DNA of 8,537 nt from Solirubrobacteraceae bacterium (GCA_025928415.1 JAICJK010000079.1:1-8537), one strand, 5' to 3'. Positions 1 to 6,151 are shown, numbered from the stretch's first letter. The notes: a model not told the origin generated them from the letters alone. Program-made: numbers and translations.

Positions 1-945
1 CTCGCCGGCTGCGGTGGCGGCGGTGGCGGCGACCGCTCCGCCACGACCGCGACCGCGACCGCGACGCCCGCGGCCACCGCGCCCGCGACCACGGCGCCTG
101 CGCCGGCGCACGCGCGCCGGCACGGGCGCCTCGTCGTCGGCATGGGCGACCAGAACGCGATCACGTTCTCCACGCCCGCCTTCCTCGCGCTGAAGATCCG
201 CCGCGCGCGGCTGATCGTCTCCTACGACACCGCCTCGGTCGGCTTCGAGCGCCAGCTCGTCGACCAGTGGATGGCGGCGGTCCGCAAGGCGCACATCGAG
301 CCGTTCGTCGCCTTCCAGCACTCGCGCGTGCACCCGGCGCGCCTCCCGAGCGTCGCCGCCTACAGCGTCGCGGTCCGTGCCTTCCGCAAGCGCTACCCGC
401 AGGTGAAGGTCTTCACCGCCTGGAACGAGGTCAACAACCAGACCCAGCCCACGGCGCATCACCCCGAGCGCGCCGCGGCCTACTTCGACGCGCTGCGCGC
501 GCAGTGCAAGGGGTGCACGCTCGTCGCCGGCGACCTCCAGGACCAGGCGGGCGACATCGCCTACCTGCGCCGCTACCGCGCGGCCCTGCGCAGCAAGCCG
601 ACGATCTGGGGGCTGCACGACTACTCGGACACCAACCGCTTCCGCTCGCGGGGGACCCGCGCCTTCCTGCGCGCCGTCCCCGGCGTCATCTGGCTGACCG
701 AGACCGGCGGGGTCGCCCGCTTCGGCCGCAGCTTCCCGTTCGACCTGCAGCGCCAGGCCCGCGCCCTGCGCTACGCCTTCCACCTCGCGCGCTCCAGCAC
801 GCGGATCGCGCGCATGTACCTCTACAACTGGCTCGGCGCCAAGCCCGGGGCGCGCTTCGACGCCGGCCTCGTCGGCCCGGACGGGACGACCCAGCGCCCG
901 GCCTACGCGGCGGTGGCGCACGAGCTGCGGCGCCTGCGGCGCTGA
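1..945 (+). CDS. Secreted lipoprotein with glycoside-hydrolase-like TIM barrel (5' end outside window)
   Basis: The reading frame is open from base 1 to the TGA at 943-945. The first visible residues are Leu-Ala-Gly-Cys, a textbook lipobox, so the signal peptide and start codon lie left of the window and Cys4 is the predicted lipidated residue. A Gly run and a Thr/Ala/Pro-rich linker (about residues 5-40) tether the globular domain outside the membrane. The domain resembles clan-A-type glycosidases: a Trp-Asn-Glu-Val-Asn motif (Glu at 427-429) fits the acid/base, and Trp-Leu-Thr-Glu-Thr-Gly (Glu at 700-702) fits the nucleophile, about 90 residues apart. Between them are a Cys-Lys-Gly-Cys pair (505-516), possibly a disulfide, and a Gly-Leu-His-Asp-Tyr strand. 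The ATG at 142 has no Shine-Dalgarno and would discard the lipobox, so I reject it as the start. The substrate cannot be told from sequence. The lipoprotein call is firm; the glycosidase call is moderate. Confidence 0.75.
   Translation, partial: LAGCGGGGGGDRSATTATATATPAATAPATTAPAPAHARRHGRLVVGMGDQNAITFSTPAFLALKIRRARLIVSYDTASVGFERQLVDQWMAAVRKAHIEPFVAFQHSRVHPARLPSVAAYSVAVRAFRKRYPQVKVFTAWNEVNNQTQPTAHHPERAAAYFDALRAQCKGCTLVAGDLQDQAGDIAYLRRYRAALRSKPTIWGLHDYSDTNRFRSRGTRAFLRAVPGVIWLTETGGVARFGRSFPFDLQRQARALRYAFHLARSSTRIARMYLYNWLGAKPGARFDAGLVGPDGTTQRPAYAAVAHELRRLRR
43..66 (+). repeat. GACCGC hexamer tandem repeat in lipoprotein linker
   Basis: Three full copies of GACCGC (45-62) plus partial flanking copies encode alternating Thr-Ala in the linker after the lipobox. 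The unit is 6 bp, so copy-number changes would lengthen or shorten the tether without shifting the frame. This is probably ordinary low-complexity linker DNA. Confidence 0.6.
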
Positions 946-958
946 GCGCCTGGACGCC

Positions 959-974
959 GACCGCCCGGCCGGTC
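959..974 (+). terminator. Weak hairpin after the lipoprotein gene
   Basis: GACCG (959-963) and CGGTC (970-974) form a 5-bp stem with a 6-nt loop, 14 nt past the TGA. No T-tract follows, so this is only a possible terminator or 3'-end stabiliser. Confidence 0.25.
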
Positions 975-978
975 ACCC

Positions 979-1000
979 CTTAACCCCGCGTTCATGTGGG
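979..1000 (+). promoter_or_regulatory. PHO-box-like direct repeat upstream of the small membrane protein
   Basis: Two 11-nt units lie in tandem: CTTAACCCCGC (979-989) and GTTCATGTGGG (990-1000). Known PhoP sites in actinobacteria use 11-nt direct repeats beginning GTTCAYC or similar; the second unit matches the core well (GTTCAT) and the first partly (TTAACC). The site ends 18 nt before the ATG at 1019. It is a resemblance only; no PhoP regulon gene is recognisable beside it. Confidence 0.22.
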
Positions 1001-1018
1001 CGCGCTTGGCTGCACGCC

Positions 1019-1258
1019 ATGCCCTCCCGGCTTCGCGCCGCCGCCGCGCGCCTCGCGGTCCCCGCCGTCCTGGCCACGGGCGCGAGCCTGTTCGCCACGG
1101 CGCTCGTGGGCGTGCAGCACGTGGGCGACCGCCTCGACGCCGCCGCCCGGTCGGGCACCCAGGTGCGCTACGTCGGCGCGGACGGGACCGTCAGGCCCGC
1201 GTCGCCGGCGCACCACTGCCCGCCGCACGCGCGGCCGGCGGCGGCCCAGCGGTCCTGA
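1019..1258 (+). CDS. Possible small membrane-anchored protein, 79 aa
   Basis: I do not recognise this protein. An N-terminus with two Arg residues is followed by an Ala/Val/Leu-rich hydrophobic stretch (about residues 7-33), which looks like an uncleaved signal anchor. A short extracytoplasmic part of about 45 residues follows, with a His-His-Cys-Pro cluster near residues 65-68 that could bind metal or haem. The ATG has no clear Shine-Dalgarno. The last 68 nt overlap the end of the histidine-kinase gene on the opposite strand, which makes its C-terminus doubtful because antisense DNA of GC-rich genes often stays open. For it: the first 170 nt lie in otherwise empty sequence and the N-terminal topology is sensible. 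Against it: no Shine-Dalgarno, no family match that I recognise, and the overlap. Confidence 0.42.
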   Translation: MPSRLRAAAARLAVPAVLATGASLFATALVGVQHVGDRLDAAARSGTQVRYVGADGTVRPASPAHHCPPHARPAAAQRS

Positions 1259-2312
1259 CCGGCAGCGCGACCTCCGCCACGAGCCCGCCCGCCGCCCGCG
1301 GCGTCAGCGCCAGCTCGCCGCCGTGGGCCCGGACGACCGTGCGCACGATCGACAGCCCCAGGCCGCTGCCGGGGCCACCGCCGCCGAGGCGCACGAACGG
1401 CTCGACCATCGCCGGGACGCGCTCCGGGGCGATGACCGGCCCGTCGTTCTCCACGGTGAGCAGCGCGCGGTCGCCCCGGGTGCGGGTCCGCACCACCACG
1501 CCGCCGCCGTGGACGTTGTGGCGGACGGCGTTCTCGACGAGGTTGGCCGCCAGGCGGTCGAGCAGCCGCCGGTCGCCGCGCACGCCGGCGGCCTGGAGGT
1601 CGCAGCGGACGCTCAGCCGCGCGGAACGGGCCTCGGCGCGCGTCTCCTCGACGGCCAGCCGCGCCGCCCGCGCCAGGTCGGCGGGCTCGTCGCCCGCCGC
1701 CACGCCCTCGCCGCGGGCGAGGGTCAGCAGCCCGCTCACGAGGTCCTCGCAGCGATCGACGGCCTGCTCGACGACCCGGGCCATCGCGCGCAGGTCGCCG
1801 GCGCCCGCGTCCGGGTCGGCGAGCGTCACGTCGAGCTCGGTGCGGATCACGGTCAGCGGCCGGCGCAGCTCGTGGCTGGCCTGGGCGACGAACCGGCGCT
1901 GGGCGGCGAAGGCGTCCCCGAGCCGCTCGAGCATCGCGTCGAAGGTGTCCGCGAGCTCCCGCAGCTCGTCGCGCGGGCCGGCCGCGGCCACCAGCGCCGC
2001 CCGCGGGTCGCCGCTGCCGGTCACCCGCCGCGCGGCGTCGGTGACCTCGCGCAGCGGCCGCAGCAGGCGATGCGCCGCGGCCCAGCCCAGGCCGCCGGCG
2101 ATGATCACCGCGCCGGCGAGGGCGAGCGCGAACTCCTCGCGCAGCGTCCCCAGCGTGTGCGAGGCGAGCGGCTCGGCGAGCGTCCGGTGCAGGTGGCCGG
2201 CCATCAGCGCGTAGGCCACCGCGAGCAGGGCGCCGCCCGCGGCGAGCACGACGAGCGCGAGCAGGGCGGCGAACCGCAGGCGGACCGAGACGCGCACGCG
2301 CTGCACCCGCAC
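1191..2312 (-). CDS. Two-component sensor histidine kinase (HAMP-HisKA-HATPase_c)
   Basis: Membrane sensor kinase paired with the response regulator just upstream. Order of parts (about 373 aa from the GTG at 2312): TM1 at residues 14-38, a short outer loop of about 22 residues, TM2 at about 61-80, HAMP at about 81-135, HisKA with the phospho-acceptor His147 in Ser-His-Glu-Leu-Arg-Arg-Pro-Leu, N-box at about 256-266 (Asn-Leu-Val-Glu-Asn), G1 Asn-Asp-Gly at 289-291, and G2 Gly-Ser-Gly-Leu-Gly-Leu at 315-320. The tiny outer loop suggests sensing in or at the membrane rather than of a bound ligand. Residue 151 is Arg where most HisKA kinases have the Thr or Asn used for phosphatase activity. The start is uncertain: GTGs at 2312, 2306 and 2297 are all in frame and none has a good Shine-Dalgarno. 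The 2-nt gap to the regulator stop suggests coupled translation. The C-terminus ends in an Ala/Pro-rich tail. Confidence 0.93.
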   Translation of the reverse strand: MRVQRVRVSVRLRFAALLALVVLAAGGALLAVAYALMAGHLHRTLAEPLASHTLGTLREEFALALAGAVIIAGGLGWAAAHRLLRPLREVTDAARRVTGSGDPRAALVAAAGPRDELRELADTFDAMLERLGDAFAAQRRFVAQASHELRRPLTVIRTELDVTLADPDAGAGDLRAMARVVEQAVDRCEDLVSGLLTLARGEGVAAGDEPADLARAARLAVEETRAEARSARLSVRCDLQAAGVRGDRRLLDRLAANLVENAVRHNVHGGGVVVRTRTRGDRALLTVENDGPVIAPERVPAMVEPFVRLGGGGPGSGLGLSIVRTVVRAHGGELALTPRAAGGLVAEVALPVRTAGPPPAARAAGSGAPATRA

Positions 2313-2314
2313 GC

Positions 2315-2968
2315 CTACACCCGGTAGCCGACCCCGAGCACGGTGTGCACGAAGGGCTCGGGCCCGAGCTTGCGCCGCAGCGTCATGACGGTCTGGCGCA
2401 CGGCGTTGGTGAACGGGTCGGCGTTCTCGTCCCACGCGCCCGCCAGCAGGCGCTCGGTGCTGACCGCGGCCCCGCGCGCCGCCATGAGCTGCTCGAGGAC
2501 CGCGAGCTCCTTGGGCACCAGGTCGAGCGGGCGCCCGGCGCGGGTCGCCTCGCGGCGCGCGGGGTCGAGCACCACGTCGCCCCACTCCAGCACGGGCGGC
2601 CGGGCCTCTCCCGCGCGGCGCCCGAGCGCGCGCACGCGCGCGAGGAGCTCGGCGAAGCGGAACGGCTTGCCCAGGTAGTCGTCGGCGCCGAGCGACAGGC
2701 CCTCGACCACGTCCTCCAGCGCGTCGGCGCCGGTGAGCATCAGGATCTTCGTCGCGGGCTGCTCGGCGCTCAGCGCCCGGCACACGTCGTCGCCGTGCAG
2801 CTCCGGCAGGTCGCGGTCGAGGACCACGACGTCGTAGGGGTGCACCCGCGCGCGGTGCAGCGCGCCGCCGCCGTCGTTGGCGACGTCCACCGCCAGGCCC
2901 TCGCGGCGCAGCCCGCGCGCGATCGCCTCGGCGACCCGGCGCTCGTCCTCGGCGATCAGCACGCGCAT
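2315..2968 (-). CDS. OmpR/PhoB-family response regulator
   Basis: DNA-binding response regulator, 217 aa, normal length for the family. The receiver domain (about 1-115) has the acidic pocket Glu7/Asp8, phospho-acceptor Asp51 (Val-Leu-Asp-Arg-Asp-Leu-Pro), Thr79 and Lys101 (Gly-Lys-Pro-Phe). The C-terminal winged helix (about 122-217) has the expected Leu-Val-Pro-Lys-Glu segment, an Arg-rich recognition helix and the closing Gly-Val-Gly-Tyr-Arg-Val. The ATG at 2968 fits the family start (Met-Arg-Val-Leu-Ile), although no Shine-Dalgarno stands before it. It precedes its kinase by 2 nt and is divergent from the MoxR operon; the 178-nt region between them is the likely control point and may be autoregulated. 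The target genes are unknown; domain make-up alone does not tell whether it is of the MprA, CutR or PhoP type. Confidence 0.95.
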   Translation of the reverse strand: MRVLIAEDERRVAEAIARGLRREGLAVDVANDGGGALHRARVHPYDVVVLDRDLPELHGDDVCRALSAEQPATKILMLTGADALEDVVEGLSLGADDYLGKPFRFAELLARVRALGRRAGEARPPVLEWGDVVLDPARREATRAGRPLDLVPKELAVLEQLMAARGAAVSTERLLAGAWDENADPFTNAVRQTVMTLRRKLGPEPFVHTVLGVGYRV

Positions 2969-3146
2969 GACGTGGGCAGCGTGTCCCCGCGGGGTAAGCG
3001 CGTTCTAAATCCGCGCGGCGGCTTACGCCGAGCCGACAGGGCGCAGGGCACCGTGTCGATGCCGAGCCGCCCGGCCGCCGCCCCCGGCATGCGACGCTGG
3101 GGCCGGCAGGCGAGGACCACGACCCGACCCGACGAGGCCACCACCG
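2969..3146. promoter_or_regulatory. Divergent control region between response regulator and MoxR operon
   Basis: These 178 nt hold the upstream regions of both divergent units. The most striking element is an AT-rich core, TTCTAAATC (3003-3011), flanked by GCGCG (2998-3002) and CGCGC (3012-3016), within a wider pair GTAAGC (2994-2999) and GCTTAC (3021-3026). This looks like an operator or a promoter -10 region in DNA that is otherwise almost all G and C. A 9-nt direct repeat, GCCGAGCCG, occurs at 3027-3035 and 3061-3069. A GAGG (3134-3137) lies 9 nt before the MoxR ATG. I cannot name a -35/-10 pair with confidence on either strand. Confidence 0.45.
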
Positions 3147-4166
3147 ATGAGCGACCAGCCCCCGTATCCCCCGATCCGTTCCGCCGTGCGGCGCGACGAG
3201 CTCGAGGAGGCATTGTTCGAGGTCAAGCGGGTCATCGTCGGCCAGGACCAGATGCTCGAGCGCCTGCTCGTCGCGCTGCTCGCCGGCGGCCACGTCCTGC
3301 TCGAGGGCGTCCCCGGCCTGGCGAAGACGCTGACCGTCAAGACCGTGGCCGAGGTGGTCGGCGGCAGCTTCCGCCGCATCCAGTTCACGCCGGACCTCGT
3401 CCCCTCCGACCTCGTCGGCACGCGCGTCTACCGCCCCGACAGCGGCACCTTCGACGTCGAGCTCGGCCCGGTGTTCGGCAACTTCCTGCTCGCCGACGAG
3501 ATCAACCGCGCGCCGGCCAAGGTGCAGTCGGCGCTGCTCGAGGTCATGCAGGAGCGCCAGGTCACGATCGGGACGCAGACGCACCGCGTGCCCGAGCCGT
3601 TCCTCGTCCTGGCCACCCAGAACCCGATCGAGTCCGAGGGGACCTACCCGCTGCCCGAGGCGCAGACCGACCGCTTCCTGTTCAAGGTCGTCGTCGGCTA
3701 CCCGTCCCCCGGCGAGGAGGCGGCGGTCGTCGGGCGCTCGCTCGGCGCCGACGTCCTGGTGCGCGAGCGCCTCTCGCTCGCCGCGCTGGCCGACCACCGC
3801 GCCGCGGTCGAGGCCGTGCTCGTCGACCGCGAGGTGATCGGCTACGCCGTCGCGCTGGCGGACGCCACCCGCCGCCCCGGCTACCACGGGCTGCAGGACC
3901 TCGAGGCCTTCGTCGAGTACGGCGCGAGCCCGCGCGGCCCGATCGGCCTGGTGCAGGGCGCCCGCGCGCTGGCCTACCTGCGCGGGCGCGGCCACGCCGT
4001 CTGCCAGGATGTGCGCGACCTCGCGCTCGACGTCCTGCGCCACCGCCTCGTGCTCAGCTACGAGGCGCTCGCCGAGGGCGTGACCGCCGACGACGTCCTC
4101 GAGCAGGTCCTCGCCGCGGTCGACATGCCGCACCTCGACCTGAGCCGGGGGGAAGCCGCGGCGTGA
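3147..4166 (+). CDS. MoxR-family AAA+ ATPase
   Basis: Cytoplasmic AAA+ ATPase, 339 aa, the usual MoxR length (AAA_3 core plus lid). Visible motifs: Walker A Gly-Val-Pro-Gly-Leu-Ala-Lys-Thr (54-61), Walker B Leu-Leu-Ala-Asp-Glu (114-118) followed by Ile-Asn-Arg, sensor 1 Ala-Thr-Gln-Asn-Pro-Ile-Glu (156-162), and Glu-Ala-Gln-Thr-Asp-Arg-Phe (171-177), all characteristic of MoxR proteins. Such ATPases are thought to act as chaperones with VWA-domain partners to mature or activate other proteins. That fits its place as first gene of a MoxR-DUF58-VWA operon. The ATG at 3147 has GAGG 9 nt upstream. All catalytic motifs are intact. The protein it remodels cannot be named from this window. Confidence 0.96.
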   Translation: MSDQPPYPPIRSAVRRDELEEALFEVKRVIVGQDQMLERLLVALLAGGHVLLEGVPGLAKTLTVKTVAEVVGGSFRRIQFTPDLVPSDLVGTRVYRPDSGTFDVELGPVFGNFLLADEINRAPAKVQSALLEVMQERQVTIGTQTHRVPEPFLVLATQNPIESEGTYPLPEAQTDRFLFKVVVGYPSPGEEAAVVGRSLGADVLVRERLSLAALADHRAAVEAVLVDREVIGYAVALADATRRPGYHGLQDLEAFVEYGASPRGPIGLVQGARALAYLRGRGHAVCQDVRDLALDVLRHRLVLSYEALAEGVTADDVLEQVLAAVDMPHLDLSRGEAAA

Positions 4167-4219
4167 AGGGGGCAGGGTCAAGCCTGCGGCCGCCCGCCGG
4201 GCGCCAGGGGCCCGGCCCG

Positions 4220-5074
4220 ATGCCGCCCGACCTCATCGACGCCCTGGAGGTCCGCCTCCAGCGGCGCGTCTCGGGCGCGCTGCCCGGCGAGCACCGGTCG
4301 CCGGGCGTGGGCGCGGGCGTCGAGCTGTCCCAGCTGCGGGCCTACCAGCCGGGGGACGACGTCCGCCAGCTCGACCCCGCGGCGTTCGCCCGCACCCGCA
4401 TCCCGCACGTGCGCGTCCAGGTGCCCGAGCGCGCACTGACGACCTGGATCGTGCTCGACGTCTCGCCCTCGATGGCCTTCGGGACGGCGGACCGCCTGAA
4501 GTCCGACGTCGCCGAGGGCGTCGCGACCGTCGTCGGCCGGCTGGCGACCCGGCGCTCCAACCGCGTCGGGGTCCTCACCACCGGCAGCGCGCGCGAGCAC
4601 GTGCTGGCCCCGCACGGCGGCCGCGGCGCGCTGCTGTCCCTGCGCCGGCTGCTCGCGGAGGGCGTCGCGCCCGACGGCCGGCCGGGGCCGGGCCTGAAGC
4701 TGGCCTTCGCGCGCCTGGGCCGGCTCTCGCGCGGGAGCGGCCTGATCGTGATCGTCTCGGACTTCCACGGCCCGCCGGACTGGGGCAAGGACCTGCGCGC
4801 CCTGGCCCACCGCCACGACATCCTGGCCTGCGAGATCCGCGACCCGCGCGAGGACGCCCTGCCCGACGTCGGCCACCTGTGGCTCGTCGACCCCGAGACG
4901 GGCGCCGAGCGCCATGTGGACACCGCCCGCAGCCGCGTGCGCGAGGCGTACGCCGCCGCGGCCGCCGAGGGCCGCGCGGCGGTGGCCGCCGAGCTGCGCC
5001 ACGCCCGCGCCCAGCATGTCGTCGTGTCCACCCAGGGCGACTGGCTGCGCCGCTTCGGGGAGGCGCTGCGGTGA
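4220..5074 (+). CDS. DUF58 domain protein (VWA-like fold), MoxR partner
   Basis: DUF58 protein, 284 aa from the ATG at 4220. The family signature Tyr-Gln-Pro-Gly-Asp-Asp-Val-Arg is at 42-49, and a VWA-like metal site Asp-Val-Ser-Pro-Ser is at 80-84, followed by Met-Ala-Phe-Gly. A Ser-Asp-Phe-His strand (180-183) could supply further metal-site residues. No membrane segment is seen, so it is probably cytoplasmic or membrane-associated. Oddity: the usual Ile-Asp-Trp after the signature is Leu-Asp-Pro (51-53). Start choice: ATG 4220 has AGGGG 9 nt upstream and gives the family-typical Met-Pro-Pro beginning. The alternative GTG at 4163 overlaps the MoxR stop as GTGA, after a G-rich Shine-Dalgarno-like run, and adds 19 low-complexity residues with codons (GCA, TCA, GGG) rare in this gene. 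The stop overlaps the next gene by 4 nt. Confidence 0.92.
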   Translation: MPPDLIDALEVRLQRRVSGALPGEHRSPGVGAGVELSQLRAYQPGDDVRQLDPAAFARTRIPHVRVQVPERALTTWIVLDVSPSMAFGTADRLKSDVAEGVATVVGRLATRRSNRVGVLTTGSAREHVLAPHGGRGALLSLRRLLAEGVAPDGRPGPGLKLAFARLGRLSRGSGLIVIVSDFHGPPDWGKDLRALAHRHDILACEIRDPREDALPDVGHLWLVDPETGAERHVDTARSRVREAYAAAAAEGRAAVAAELRHARAQHVVVSTQGDWLRRFGEALR

Positions 5075-6030
5075 GCTTCGCGTCCCCGGTGTGGCTGCTG
5101 GCGCTGCTGCTCGTCCCGCTGCTCGGGGCCGCCCACGTCCTGGCCCAGCGCCGGCGGCGGCGCTACGCCGTGCGCTTTGCGAACTTCGCGGCGCTGGCCG
5201 CGGCCGTCCCGCCGACGCCGGGCTGGCGGCGCCACCTGCCGCCCGTGCTGCTCGCCGCCGCCCTGGCGGCGCTGGCCGTCGCGCTGGCCCGGCCCGAGCG
5301 GACCGTCGCCGTCCCGCGCGACAACGCGTCGATCCTGCTGATCATGGACACCTCCGGCTCGATGTCGGCGTCCGACGTCCAGCCCGACCGCCTCGACGCG
5401 GCGCGCTCGGCGGCGTCGAAGTTCCTCGACCAGGTGCCGAAGCCCGTGCAGGTCGGGCTGGTCTCCTTCGCCGCGACGGCGACGATCCTGCAGGCGCCGA
5501 CGACCGACCGCCAGGCCGTCCGCGACGGCCTCCAGACGCTCGTGGCCGACGGCGGGACGGCGACCGCCGAGGCCATCAGGACGGGGCTGCGCGCGCTGAC
5601 CCCGGGCAAGGGCAGGAAGCGCCCGCCGAGCGCCATCGTGCTGCTCTCCGACGGCAAGGCGACGAGCGGCACCGATCCCGTCGCGGCGGCGCGCGCCGCC
5701 GGGCGCGCCCACGTCCCGATCACGACGATCGCCTTCGGCACCCCCGACGGCGTGATCGAGCAGCGCACGCCGTTCGGCGACGTCCAGCGCCTGGCCGTCC
5801 CGCCCGACCCCGAGGCGCTCAAGGCGATCGCCAAGGCCTCGCGCGGGCGCTTCTTCGAGGTGCAGGACGCCGGGCGCCTGAACTCCGTCTACCAGAGCCT
5901 CGGCTCCCAGCTCGGCTCGCGCCCCGAGCAGCGCGAGATCACCGCGGCCTTCGCCGGCGGCGCTTTGATCCTCCTGCTCGCCGGCGGCGGCCTCAGCCTC
6001 CTGTGGTTCGGCCGCGTCGGCCTCACGTGA
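5071..6030 (+). CDS. Membrane-anchored VWA-domain protein (BatA-like)
   Basis: Third gene of the MoxR operon, 319 aa. The start GTG (5071-5073) overlaps the DUF58 stop as GTGA and has a strong Shine-Dalgarno, GGGGAGG at 5057-5063, 7 nt upstream. Two N-terminal membrane segments (about 7-25 and 57-73) enclose an Arg-rich patch (27-31). The VWA domain (about 86-280) carries a complete MIDAS: Asp93-Thr-Ser-Gly-Ser97, Thr163 in Gly-Gly-Thr-Ala-Thr, and Asp194 in Leu-Ser-Asp-Gly-Lys. A C-terminal membrane segment lies at about 293-313. This matches the Aerotolerance (Bat) N-terminal region plus VWA of BatA/BatB proteins, with the MIDAS domain probably displayed outside the membrane. No BatB, BatC/TPR, BatD or transglutaminase gene follows; a hairpin comes directly after the stop. 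MIDAS metal binding is inferred from intact ligands. Confidence 0.93.
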   Translation: MSFASPVWLLALLLVPLLGAAHVLAQRRRRRYAVRFANFAALAAAVPPTPGWRRHLPPVLLAAALAALAVALARPERTVAVPRDNASILLIMDTSGSMSASDVQPDRLDAARSAASKFLDQVPKPVQVGLVSFAATATILQAPTTDRQAVRDGLQTLVADGGTATAEAIRTGLRALTPGKGRKRPPSAIVLLSDGKATSGTDPVAAARAAGRAHVPITTIAFGTPDGVIEQRTPFGDVQRLAVPPDPEALKAIAKASRGRFFEVQDAGRLNSVYQSLGSQLGSRPEQREITAAFAGGALILLLAGGGLSLLWFGRVGLT

Positions 6031-6031
6031 C

Positions 6032-6048
6032 CGCGGCGCCTCGCCGCG
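6032..6048 (+). terminator. Hairpin directly after the MoxR operon
   Basis: CGCGGCG (6032-6038), loop CCT, CGCCGCG (6042-6048) gives a perfect 7-bp stem starting 2 nt past the TGA of the VWA gene. No T-tract follows, which is common for termination signals in high-GC actinobacteria. It probably ends or stabilises the operon transcript. Confidence 0.55.
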
Positions 6049-6052
6049 CCTG

Positions 6053-6113
6053 ACGGCCGTCGCCGGCCGGGGGCCGTGCTGGCGCACTGTACCCCGGCGC
6101 CGACGGCGCCAGC
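6053..6113. terminator. Competing inverted repeats between convergent operons
   Basis: This gap between convergent genes holds ACGGCC (6053-6058) with GGCCGT (6072-6077). It also holds GCTGGCGC (6078-6085) with GCGCCAGC (6106-6113), and a tight GGCGCC-GAC-GGCGCC (6096-6110). The last two overlap and cannot form fully at once. The symmetry would read the same on both strands, which fits a bidirectional terminator. There is no T-tract on either strand. Confidence 0.45.
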
Positions 6114-6151
6114 CACGACGATCCGGCGCGCTCACGCAGAGGCCGACACGG

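Noticed and set aside
43..66. Hexamer repeats as a CRISPR or regulatory array
   Set aside because: The repeats have a 6-nt unit without spacers and lie in a coding linker.
142..945. ATG at 142 as true start of the first gene
   Set aside because: The frame is open to base 1 and encodes a lipobox and linker upstream; the ATG has no Shine-Dalgarno.
994..2327. Long plus-strand open frames opposite the kinase
   Set aside because: They are antisense shadows of the kinase, whose H, N, G1 and G2 boxes are clear on the minus strand.
1191..4181. Minus-strand open frame of 996 codons spanning kinase, regulator and moxR
   Set aside because: Only its last ~373 codons (the kinase) look like protein. The rest is antisense to moxR and out of frame with the response regulator, giving Arg/Ala/Gly-rich nonsense typical of GC-rich shadows.
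2345..5074. Plus-strand open frame of 909 codons
   Set aside because: Only the part from about 4163/4220 matches a protein family (DUF58). The earlier part is antisense to the response regulator and out of frame within moxR.
4342..6135. Minus-strand open frame of 597 codons opposite DUF58 and the VWA gene
   Set aside because: It is fully antisense to two well-supported genes and its translation shows no recognisable motif.
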